A DNA stretch of 64,000 nt. Origin: Thermodesulfobacteriota bacterium. GTDB lineage: Bacteria; Desulfobacterota; DSM-4660; Desulfatiglandales; Desulfatiglandaceae. The stretch lies in the NCBI GenBank assembly GCA_028278625.1, contig JANQDY010000084.1, positions 1 to 64,000 of the forward strand. Reading direction: 5' to 3'. The notes beneath the pieces were generated by a model, which saw only the letters and a list, made by a program, of their open reading frames with translations, did no database searches and was not told the DNA's origin. The position numbers and the translations under genes are program-made. Shown here piece by piece: positions 16,950 through 24,750 of this stretch; position 1 is the first letter of the stretch; every line of letters begins with the position of its first letter.

Positions 16950-18551
16950 ATGTACAAGACCTTTTTTGGATTCAAGGAACACCCTTTTAACCTGACCCCC
17001 GATCCCAGGTATCTCTACCTGAGCCGCTACCACCGGGAAGCCCTGGATCATCTGCTTTACGGCATCAACCAGCGTAAAGGGTTTATCGCCATCACCGGCG
17101 GGGTGGGGACCGGAAAGACAACCCTGTGCCGGGCGCTCCTGGATCATCTGGATGAAAACACCAAGAGCGCGCTCATCTTCAGCTCCTTTGTCTCCGACAT
17201 GGAGATCCTAAAATCCATCGCCCATGAGTTCGGAATTGCCCTGGGCTCTGGGACCGAAAGCAAGAATGCCCTCCTGGATGCCATCAACGATTTTCTCCTG
17301 CGTGTTTTCAGAGAAGGGGGAAACGCCCTCCTATTGATCGATGAAGCGCAGAATCTTTCCCGGACCGTCCTTGAGCAGATTCGAATGCTATCCAATCTGG
17401 AAACGGAGAGGGACAAGCTGATCCAGATTGTCCTGGTGGGCCAGTCGGAATTGAAGGATGTTTTGAGCACCCACTCTCTCAGGCAGCTGGACGATCGCAT
17501 CACCGTCCGTTATCATCTGAAACCGCTTGATCGAAAGGATGTAGAGGGGTATGTGGAACACCGCCTGGTGGTGGCCGGCAGCAAAGGAGACGTGAAATTC
17601 TCAGACAGTGCCATGAAGAGAATCTATGCCTATTCAGGGGGAAATCCCAGGCGTATCAATGCGGTTTGCGACCGGGCACTCCTTCAAGCCTATACCGCCG
17701 AAAAACGGACCATTTCTGGGAATATGGCCGCCAGGGCCATTATGGATCTCCGTGGCGGCATGGATGCGGACACGGAACGCTCTTCCGGGTACCGGCGACA
17801 GCCAAAAATAAAATGGATTCTGCCGGTGATTCTCTTCCTGGCCATTGCCGCGGGTGTTGGTCTCTGGCACTATAAAGGGAGCGTCCTTTTTAGAGGCACC
17901 GCCATGGATACCAAAGCCCCTTCCAAACCGAGCATTGAATTTCAGCCGGAGCTGTCCCTCTTTCTGACGAAAAGGGAAAGCATTGCGGGGCTCCTTGATC
18001 TAGCAGAAGGGGATCTGGCAGAGGAGGCTCTTGCGGAGGAGGCCCCGTCATCTGAAAACGAAAAGGGGAGCACACAGATGAGCCTGGTCTCCTTTCCCCT
18101 CAGCCCTGAATATTATACCCTGCTCAAAAAACCTTTCAGAATAAATGTTCCCACGCAATCCCGGCATGATGGAAAGGAGGCGTATCTGTTGATCGATCGG
18201 GTGACGCCGGAAGGGGCCGTTGTTATGGATATGGACGGCAACCGGAAGGCCGTCACAAGGGATTTTATCCTGAAACACTGGGGCGGTCAGGCGACCTGGG
18301 TATACCCCTATGGAGACGGCGGCTCTTTCCTGAAACAGGGCATGCGTTCACAGGCGGTTCGTACCCTTCAGGAAATTTTGAAGGATCTGGGGTACCTGGT
18401 GACCCCAAACGGTGTTTTTGATCAGCAGACATTTGAAGGGGTCAAGGAGTTTCAGGATGAATTCGGTCTTACGGCCGACGGGGTCGTGGGGTTTCGAACC
18501 CTAACCCTTCTCTATCAATTGGCGGACAAACAGCATGAGCTACATCCATGA
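16950..18551 (+). CDS. gspA: GspA/ExeA-type AAA ATPase with peptidoglycan-binding domain
   Basis: A 533-residue protein. The N-terminus FGFKEHPFNLTPDPRYLYLS is the ExeA signature. It has Walker A GGVGTGKTTLC, Walker B ALLLIDEAQNLS, and a sensor region in LRQLDDRITVRYHLKPL. A membrane helix lies near residue 290 (WILPVILFLAIAAGVGLW). The C-terminus (about 455-525) is a peptidoglycan-binding type 1 domain with GMRSQAVRTLQEILKDLGYL and GVFDQQTFEGVKEFQ. ExeA/ExeB use ATP and cell-wall contact to help insert the secretin. It overlaps the gspB-like gene by 17 bases. Confidence 0.88.
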   Translation: MYKTFFGFKEHPFNLTPDPRYLYLSRYHREALDHLLYGINQRKGFIAITGGVGTGKTTLCRALLDHLDENTKSALIFSSFVSDMEILKSIAHEFGIALGSGTESKNALLDAINDFLLRVFREGGNALLLIDEAQNLSRTVLEQIRMLSNLETERDKLIQIVLVGQSELKDVLSTHSLRQLDDRITVRYHLKPLDRKDVEGYVEHRLVVAGSKGDVKFSDSAMKRIYAYSGGNPRRINAVCDRALLQAYTAEKRTISGNMAARAIMDLRGGMDADTERSSGYRRQPKIKWILPVILFLAIAAGVGLWHYKGSVLFRGTAMDTKAPSKPSIEFQPELSLFLTKRESIAGLLDLAEGDLAEEALAEEAPSSENEKGSTQMSLVSFPLSPEYYTLLKKPFRINVPTQSRHDGKEAYLLIDRVTPEGAVVMDMDGNRKAVTRDFILKHWGGQATWVYPYGDGGSFLKQGMRSQAVRTLQEILKDLGYLVTPNGVFDQQTFEGVKEFQDEFGLTADGVVGFRTLTLLYQLADKQHELHP

Positions 18552-19317
18552 GGCACTGAAAAAGGCGCAGGTTGAGCGGGACCTGGGGAAAACCTCTCAA
18601 GGGGGCATACCAATCCCCCATCGGAAGAAGGCTTTCTTTACCGGAAGAAAAGCGGCTTTCCTGGCTGCCCTGCTCTTGCTCCTTTTGCTTGCTTTTGCCG
18701 GCTATTCGTGGTGGGATTCAAAAAGCAGAATACCGGATGTGGCGCCACCCACGATAACCGGTTCGCCCGACACCCGCGGGGTCGCTTCCAAAAACAAGGG
18801 GGCAATCACACCCCGGCAAGATCGATCCGCGGGGCCGCCGGACAAAGGGCGGACAGTCCCGGACCCGAGCAAAACCGCGGGCACGTCACGGCCAGGGACG
18901 GCAGCGCCTTCGGGATCGGATCGGAGACAAGAAGTTGCCGATGCCTATGAAAAGGCCAGAGGCTTCCATCGGGGTGGCCGCTTGGCGGATGCGGCCGGGT
19001 GGTACGAAAAGGTCATTTTCCTGGACCCGGGCCATGTGCAGGCCCTGAACAACCGAGGGGTGCTCTATCTTCATGACAGGGCCTATTCGTCCGCGCGAAA
19101 ATACTTTGAAAAGGCCATCCGCTTAAAAAGGGATTACGTGGACCCCTACTACAACCTGGCCTGCGTTTCAGCCGCTTTGGGCCAAACGGACCGGGGCCTC
19201 AGGTATCTTCAAAAGGCCGTTTCCCTAAACCCCGATGTCAAGAAATGGGCACTGGAAGATCCGGATTTGGATCCTTTGCGTGGGGCCCCACAATTTAACG
19301 ACATTGTAACAAAATGA
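18535..19317 (+). CDS. gspB: GspB/ExeB-like protein with C-terminal TPR repeats
   Basis: A 260-residue protein opening MSYIHEALKKAQVERDLGK, the ExeB/GspB N-terminal motif. A membrane helix (AAFLAALLLLLLLAFAGYSW, near 40-60) and a Pro/Ser-rich linker follow. The C-terminal 120 residues are tetratricopeptide repeats (EVADAYEKARGFHRGGRLAD, VQALNNRGVLYLHDRAYSSA, YNLACVSAALGQ). TPRs are not the usual end of GspB, so this looks like an ExeB N-terminus joined to a TPR scaffold, perhaps taking over part of a pilotin-like role. That last point is inference. It lies between gspA and gspD with overlaps on both sides. Confidence 0.75.
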   Translation: MSYIHEALKKAQVERDLGKTSQGGIPIPHRKKAFFTGRKAAFLAALLLLLLLAFAGYSWWDSKSRIPDVAPPTITGSPDTRGVASKNKGAITPRQDRSAGPPDKGRTVPDPSKTAGTSRPGTAAPSGSDRRQEVADAYEKARGFHRGGRLADAAGWYEKVIFLDPGHVQALNNRGVLYLHDRAYSSARKYFEKAIRLKRDYVDPYYNLACVSAALGQTDRGLRYLQKAVSLNPDVKKWALEDPDLDPLRGAPQFNDIVTK

Positions 19318-21395
19318 GATCTAGCATGAATTGTTTTAGCGTTTTATTTTTTTTATGGTTTTTTTTGATGTCCATGGGTTATCTTCTCTTCCCCCAGATG
19401 CTTATGGCGGCCCGCGTAACAGGAGAAGCGGGGGTTACGCCGGCGGTTTCAAAACCTGTTGCCAAAGTTCAGAAAAAGACACCTCCCCCGAAGGTTCAAA
19501 AACCGGCGCCGGCGCCTCAGGAAGTCATATTGGAAACGGAAACACCCGAACCCGCCGTTACCATCGATTTCGATCAGGTGGACATTCCCGTTTTCATCAA
19601 ATTTATCAGCGAACTGACCGGGAAGAACTTTGTCATCGACAAAGGGGTGCGGGGAAAGGTCACCATCATCTCCCCCAACAAAATAAGCGTCAACGAGGCT
19701 TACAAGGTTTTTGAATCCGTGCTGGACGTGCACGGGTTTACGGCGGTCCCCGCGGGTGACATTATCAAGATCGTTCCCGCGGCCAGCGCCCGTTCCATGA
19801 GCGTCAAAACGCGGCTCAAGCGGGAAGCCATGGATTCAGAGGACAAGGTGGTCACGCAGTTGATACCATTGCGGTATGCCGAACCGGACGAACTGAAAAA
19901 GCTTTTTGCCCCCTTTATCAGCAAAAGCAGTGTCATGGTTTCCTACCCCCCCACCCGGACCCTGATCGTCACCGATGTGCAGAGCAACATTAAAAGGCTC
20001 ATGAGCCTCGCCCGGGCCATTGATGTTGAAGGGGTGGGAGAGGAGATCACCGTGATCCCCTTGGAGTTTGCATCCGCCGGCCCCCTGTCAAAGTCCTTGA
20101 ACACGGTTTTTGAGCGGCGGGCAAGGGTCAAAAAAGCGATCGCCGGCCAGGAACCCGTCACCAAGATTGTTGCCGATGAACGGACCAATTCGCTGATCGT
20201 CGTATCTTCGGAGACCGATGCGGCAAAGATTCGAAAACTGGTGAGGCTGCTGGACAAGGAGGCCCCCCGCGGACAGGGGGACATTCACGTTTACTACCTT
20301 CAACACGCCAATGCCGAGGACCTGACCAAGGTCCTTACGTCCCTTCCGGAGAAAAAATCGGATGAAAAGCTTAAAGGAAAGGCCCCGGTCATCTCCAAGG
20401 AGGCACGCATTGTGGCGGATCAGGCCACCAACAGCCTGGTGATCATGGCCGATCCGGACGACTATCTCATATTGGAGGAGGTCATTCGAAAGCTGGACAT
20501 TCCCCGCATGATGGTCTTTATCGAGGCCCTGATCATGGAAGTGAACGTGGACAAGGATTTTAACCTGGGGGTGGAATGGCAAGGGGCAAAGACCTTTTCC
20601 TATGACGGAACGGATGCCGCCGCCTTTGCCGGTTCCAGCCCGTCCAATTACGACACCATCGGCGGCATCCTCACAAACCAAACCCTCCCCACCGGATTTT
20701 CCGTGGGGGTTATCAGCGACACCATCAAAATCGCCGGCATCGAATTCCCCAATCTCGCGGCCGTTCTGAACGCCTATCAACAGGACCGGGATGTTCACAT
20801 CCTGTCAACGCCCCAGCTTCTCACCACGGACAACGAGGAGGCGGAGATCATGGTGGGGAAGAACGTCCCCTACCAGATACGTCAGGAAACCACCGCCGCG
20901 GAACTGGACTACAGCTCCTACGAATACAAGGACGTGGGTGTTACCCTGAAAGTCACCCCCCAGATCAGCCAGGAAAGGTTCGTACGTCTCAATATCTACC
21001 AGGAGGTGACCCGCCTGGTGGACGATAACGCCCTCAATACCACCGGCCGTCCGGAGACCTGGAAGCGCCTGGCTCAGACCACGGTCATTGTGAAAGACGC
21101 CAACACGGTGGTCATTGGCGGACTTATCGGGGATGAAACCACCAATACGGAATACAAGGTTCCCTGCCTGGGGGATCTTCCCCTTCTGGGATGGGCGTTT
21201 CGGGGAACCAGCAAGAAACGGGAGAAGACCAACCTGTTTGTTTTTCTGACACCCCGCATCATTCAGAATCCGTCAGAAGCCAAAAAGATCTACGAGGATA
21301 AAAAGGACCAGATCGAAAGAATCAAGGAAGGGGTTATCAAAATGTATGACAAACCAAAGCCCAAACCCCTTGATGAACCCAAAACCGGTGAGTAG
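19314..21395 (+). CDS. gspD: T2SS outer-membrane secretin GspD
   Basis: A 693-residue secretin. After a signal peptide, the N0 domain begins VTIDFDQVDIPVFIKFI. Three N-type modules follow (NKISVNEAYKVFESVLDVHG, VTQLIPLRYAEPDELKKLF, IHVYYLQHANAEDLTKVLTS). The C-terminal secretin domain starts MVFIEALIMEVNVDKDFNLG and includes VLNAYQQDRDVHILSTPQLL and VPCLGDLPLLGWAFRG. It forms the outer-membrane exit channel. The ATG at 19314 overlaps the previous stop; ATG 19326 is a close alternative. No dedicated pilotin-binding S-domain is obvious; the C-terminus is a short Lys/Glu-rich tail. Confidence 0.93.
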   Translation: MRSSMNCFSVLFFLWFFLMSMGYLLFPQMLMAARVTGEAGVTPAVSKPVAKVQKKTPPPKVQKPAPAPQEVILETETPEPAVTIDFDQVDIPVFIKFISELTGKNFVIDKGVRGKVTIISPNKISVNEAYKVFESVLDVHGFTAVPAGDIIKIVPAASARSMSVKTRLKREAMDSEDKVVTQLIPLRYAEPDELKKLFAPFISKSSVMVSYPPTRTLIVTDVQSNIKRLMSLARAIDVEGVGEEITVIPLEFASAGPLSKSLNTVFERRARVKKAIAGQEPVTKIVADERTNSLIVVSSETDAAKIRKLVRLLDKEAPRGQGDIHVYYLQHANAEDLTKVLTSLPEKKSDEKLKGKAPVISKEARIVADQATNSLVIMADPDDYLILEEVIRKLDIPRMMVFIEALIMEVNVDKDFNLGVEWQGAKTFSYDGTDAAAFAGSSPSNYDTIGGILTNQTLPTGFSVGVISDTIKIAGIEFPNLAAVLNAYQQDRDVHILSTPQLLTTDNEEAEIMVGKNVPYQIRQETTAAELDYSSYEYKDVGVTLKVTPQISQERFVRLNIYQEVTRLVDDNALNTTGRPETWKRLAQTTVIVKDANTVVIGGLIGDETTNTEYKVPCLGDLPLLGWAFRGTSKKREKTNLFVFLTPRIIQNPSEAKKIYEDKKDQIERIKEGVIKMYDKPKPKPLDEPKTGE

Positions 21396-21441
21396 AGATC
21401 CCATGAAAAGCGAATCACCAATTTCCAACAAGGAATGTTGA

Positions 21442-23181
21442 ATGTCCAAGGCCGCCACTCCCGATCCATCCGCAATTCCCGATGCGCCTTCTTTCCGCCT
21501 TATAGGGGAGATTCTTGTTCAACAACTTGGACTAAAGGAAAGCGATCTTCAAAAGGCCCTAAAGGTTCAGGAAGAAAAAGGGGGAAGGCTGGGGGAAATT
21601 CTCATCCGTTTGAAGGCCATTACGGAAATTGATCTGCTTAAAGCCCTGGGCATCCAGTGGGGGATGCCGGTTCTAAAGACCCTCCCCTTTGAATCCCTTG
21701 ATACGGGTTTTACAAAACAGACGCCCATTTTGTTCCTAAAAAAATTCAAGCTGGTTCCGTTGATTACCCGGGAAAACCCGGCCATTGCCGTTAACGATCC
21801 TTTGGCGTTTCAGGCCCTGGATGATCTTAAGCGAATGCTGAAACTGGAAAGTGCGCCTGTGGTGCTGGCACCGGCCCAAGCCATCCTTTCGGTGATCAAT
21901 GCGGCCTATGACGTGAGCGGCGATTCCGCGGAGCGGGTCATCGAAGACATGCAGGAGGGGGAAGCCGGCCGGATCCTCTCGGAGATCGAGGAAACCGCGG
22001 ACCTGCTGGAAGACACCAGCGACGCCCCGGTGGTAAAACTGGTCAACCTCATGCTGAGCCAGGCGGTCAAGGCCAGGGCCAGCGACATTCATATCGAACA
22101 CTCCCAGCACAAACTGCGCATCCGTTATCGGGTGGACGGCATCCTTTATGACATGCTCTCCCCCCCCAAACACATTCAATCGGCCCTGATTTCCCGGGTC
22201 AAGATCATGGCCAAAATGAACATTGCCGAAAAGAGGCTGCCCCAGGACGGCCGTATCGAAATTCGCATCGCGGACAAGAACGTGGATATCCGGGTTTCCA
22301 CCATTCCCGTGGCCTTCGGGGAGCGGGTGGTCCTCCGGCTGCTGGACAAGACCCATGTACTGCTGAAAGTCACGGACCTGGGGATGCCGGACAGAAACCG
22401 GAAAGCTTTTGAAGAACTCATCAGTTCCCCCAACGGCATTATTCTGGTGACCGGCCCCACGGGGAGCGGAAAAACCACCACCCTTTACGCAGCCCTTTCC
22501 TCCATCAATACCACTGACATCAATATCATCACCATCGAGGATCCCATTGAATACCAGATTGACGGCATTGGACAGATCCAAACCAATCCCAAAATCGGCC
22601 TCACCTTTGCCAAGGGGCTGCGCTCCATCGTGCGGCAGGACCCCGATGTCATCCTGGTGGGCGAAATCCGGGATTTGGAAACGGCGGAAATCGCCATTCA
22701 ATCGGCATTGACGGGACACCTGGTCTTTTCCACCCTCCATACCAATGATTCCGCGGGCGCCATCACCCGCCTCATCGACATGGGGATCGAACCGTTTCTG
22801 GTGACCTCCTCGGTCAGTGCGATCCTGGCCCAACGGCTGGTGCGGGTCATCTGCCCCCACTGCCGGGAACCGTATACACCGGATGAAGAATCCCTTCGCA
22901 AGGTGGGAATTGCCCTGAAGACCGGACGAAAAACGACCATCTACCGTGGACGGGGATGCGCCGCATGCCTCGATACCGGGTTCAGGGGCCGAACCGGCAT
23001 CTTTGAATTCATGATTGTGGATGAAACCATCAAGAATCTGATCTTGAAAACATCCGACGCAAACCTCATCAAACGCGCCGCCATTGAAGGGGGCATGACA
23101 ACCCTTCGCAGGGATGGCGCACAAAAAGTGCTCCAGGGAATCACCACCATTGAAGAGGTGTTCCGGGTGACCTATCAATAA
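21442..23181 (+). CDS. gspE: T2SS assembly ATPase GspE
   Basis: A 579-residue GspE-type ATPase. The N-terminal N1E/N2E-like domains (residues 1-170) include FRLIGEILVQQLGLKESDL. The catalytic core has Walker A VTGPTGSGKTTTLYAA, the Asp box IITIEDPIEYQIDGI, Walker B DPDVILVGEIRDLETAEIA and the His box HLVFSTLHTNDSAGAI. A zinc-binding CxxC pair (ICPHCREP and GCAACLDTGF) distinguishes GspE from PilT. It powers pseudopilus extension at the inner-membrane platform. It is the last gene of the operon; no strong hairpin follows. Confidence 0.93.
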   Translation: MSKAATPDPSAIPDAPSFRLIGEILVQQLGLKESDLQKALKVQEEKGGRLGEILIRLKAITEIDLLKALGIQWGMPVLKTLPFESLDTGFTKQTPILFLKKFKLVPLITRENPAIAVNDPLAFQALDDLKRMLKLESAPVVLAPAQAILSVINAAYDVSGDSAERVIEDMQEGEAGRILSEIEETADLLEDTSDAPVVKLVNLMLSQAVKARASDIHIEHSQHKLRIRYRVDGILYDMLSPPKHIQSALISRVKIMAKMNIAEKRLPQDGRIEIRIADKNVDIRVSTIPVAFGERVVLRLLDKTHVLLKVTDLGMPDRNRKAFEELISSPNGIILVTGPTGSGKTTTLYAALSSINTTDINIITIEDPIEYQIDGIGQIQTNPKIGLTFAKGLRSIVRQDPDVILVGEIRDLETAEIAIQSALTGHLVFSTLHTNDSAGAITRLIDMGIEPFLVTSSVSAILAQRLVRVICPHCREPYTPDEESLRKVGIALKTGRKTTIYRGRGCAACLDTGFRGRTGIFEFMIVDETIKNLILKTSDANLIKRAAIEGGMTTLRRDGAQKVLQGITTIEEVFRVTYQ

Positions 23182-23282
23182 AGATCACCTACCGGGAAAC
23201 CGTGAAATAGACTTGAAAAGCTGTCCTTCTGTGTTTGAAAGTGACGGGTGCGATAGAGAATCGAAATATGAGGCACAATACC

Positions 23283-23936
23283 ATGAGCAACACGCAATCC
23301 ATTAAGATCATCATTTTCGATTGTGACGGGGTCATGTTTGACTCCCGCGAGGCCAATATCCATTTCTACAACCACCTGCTGGCCCGTTTCGATCAACCCC
23401 CTATGGACCAGGATGAAATTCACTTTGTGCACATGGCCACTGGCCGGGATGCCGTGAAGCATATTTTCAGGAAGACCCCCTATTTCGAAAAAGCCGATGC
23501 CTACCGATTGAAAATGGATTACACGCCCTTTATCAACGACATGATCATGGCCGAGGGGCTTAAAGAGCTTCTTTTGAAACTGCAGTCGCGATTTCTCCTT
23601 GCCGTGGCCACAAACCGCAGCAACACCATTGGCACCGTTATGGAGCAATTTGGCCTCACCGGCCTTTTCGACATGGTGGTCTCCTCCCTTGACGTCAAAA
23701 AGCCCAAGCCGGACCCGGAATCTCTTTTCAAAATCCTTGACTTTTTTGAGCTAGCACCCGATGAGGCGGTCTACGTGGGCGATTCGCAGGTCGATCTGGA
23801 AGCGGCCGAAGCCTCGGCCATCCGTTTCATTGCCTATGGCAACGGGGCTCCTGGACTCGGGATCAAGGTTTCGAGCATGCGGGAATTGGAAGAAGTCTTG
23901 AATCCGCTTGCCCCTGGTCATGGTTATTTGAGGTAG
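23283..23936 (+). CDS. HAD-superfamily phosphatase (phosphoglycolate phosphatase-like)
   Basis: A 217-residue haloacid-dehalogenase hydrolase. Motif I is IIIFDCDGVMFDS (nucleophile Asp and acid/base Asp), motif II is VATNRS, motif III Lys is in DVKKPKPDPES, and motif IV is YVGDSQVDLEAAE. A helical C1 cap lies between motifs I and II. This layout is shared by phosphoglycolate phosphatase, PpaX and related enzymes; the substrate cannot be fixed from sequence. The ATG at 23283 has GAGG 9 bases upstream and puts motif I at the usual distance. It follows gspE by about 100 bases and overlaps the convergent protease gene by 13 bases. Confidence 0.85.
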   Translation: MSNTQSIKIIIFDCDGVMFDSREANIHFYNHLLARFDQPPMDQDEIHFVHMATGRDAVKHIFRKTPYFEKADAYRLKMDYTPFINDMIMAEGLKELLLKLQSRFLLAVATNRSNTIGTVMEQFGLTGLFDMVVSSLDVKKPKPDPESLFKILDFFELAPDEAVYVGDSQVDLEAAEASAIRFIAYGNGAPGLGIKVSSMRELEEVLNPLAPGHGYLR

Positions 23937-24736
23937 GATGCAAAATCCTCTTTCACATAAGATATGGGGGCCGCAAAATTGATGGGTGCATTTTGAAATC
24001 CCCAACTCACCACTCCGATGACCTCTCCGCCTTTGTCGATCACAGGACCGCCGCTATTGCCTGGGACCACCGGAGCTGAGAACTGGACTTGTTCCCCTCT
24101 GATCTTAAAGGGGGGGCGCCTCATCTTCGCCTCTTTTTTCCAATCCTTCTCGGGAAACATCCGGCTGAAGTTTCCCTTTGTAACTGTTTCTTTAAAGACT
24201 AGCAATGGATTGCCGATGGCGTAGAGTTCCTCTCCGCGCGAAAGGGTTTTTGGATCTCGCATGGTCAAAAATGGGGTCCGTTTTCTAATGGACACCTGAA
24301 GCAGCGCCAAGTCATGGTTACGGCTCTTTTTGATGACCCGAACCCGGTATTTTTCCTTGTCGCCCGGAATCTCGGCTTTCATGCTGTAAGTCACACCCTT
24401 GACCACATGTTTTGCGGTCACTGCCAGCCCGCGGTCGTTGATAAAAAACCCTGATGCTCCCCCTTTTCTGTTTTTCAAACGAAAGGTACACCGGACGGCG
24501 TGTTCAATGGGATCTTGAGAGAAGTTAGTAGGTTCCGTTTCGCGTTCGGGCGCCTCCTTGAACTCTCTTTCCTCAATGCCTCCTCCACTTTGGCCGGGCG
24601 GCGGCGGTCGGTCTGAAAAATGGACATTTCCATCTTTGTCACGCCAAATGTATGCCTTCCCCCCCGCTGCGTTCGTCCATGGCAGCAAAACGGCTACCAG
24701 CAACAGACAGAAAATGGCGACAAATAAGTGTTTCAT
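23924..24736 (-). CDS. Exported trypsin-like serine protease with N-terminal DUF4124
   Basis: A 270-residue protein with a signal peptide (KHLFVAIFCLLLVAVLLPW), then a DUF4124 module (KAYIWRDKDGNVHFSDRPPP), then a trypsin/DegP-like protease domain. The triad is visible as His in VTAKHVVKG, Asp in NHDLALLQV and Ser in VPGNSGGPVID. No PDZ domain follows. It should act in the periplasm or at the envelope; the target is unknown. The ATG at 24736 is preferred because AAAGGA precedes it at proper distance and it starts the signal peptide. It lies 14 bases after the LysM gene and is probably co-transcribed with it. DUF4124 recurs in the pilus operon at 46106-46666. Confidence 0.82.
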   Translation of the reverse strand: MKHLFVAIFCLLLVAVLLPWTNAAGGKAYIWRDKDGNVHFSDRPPPPGQSGGGIEEREFKEAPERETEPTNFSQDPIEHAVRCTFRLKNRKGGASGFFINDRGLAVTAKHVVKGVTYSMKAEIPGDKEKYRVRVIKKSRNHDLALLQVSIRKRTPFLTMRDPKTLSRGEELYAIGNPLLVFKETVTKGNFSRMFPEKDWKKEAKMRRPPFKIRGEQVQFSAPVVPGNSGGPVIDKGGEVIGVVSWGFQNAPINFAAPISYVKEDFASYLK

Positions 24737-24750
24737 GGGCACCAATTCCT

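Noticed and set aside
21736..23178. 480-codon minus-strand frame opposite gspE
   Set aside because: It is antisense to an unambiguous ATPase gene, rich in Gly, His and Asp as expected from a shadow frame.
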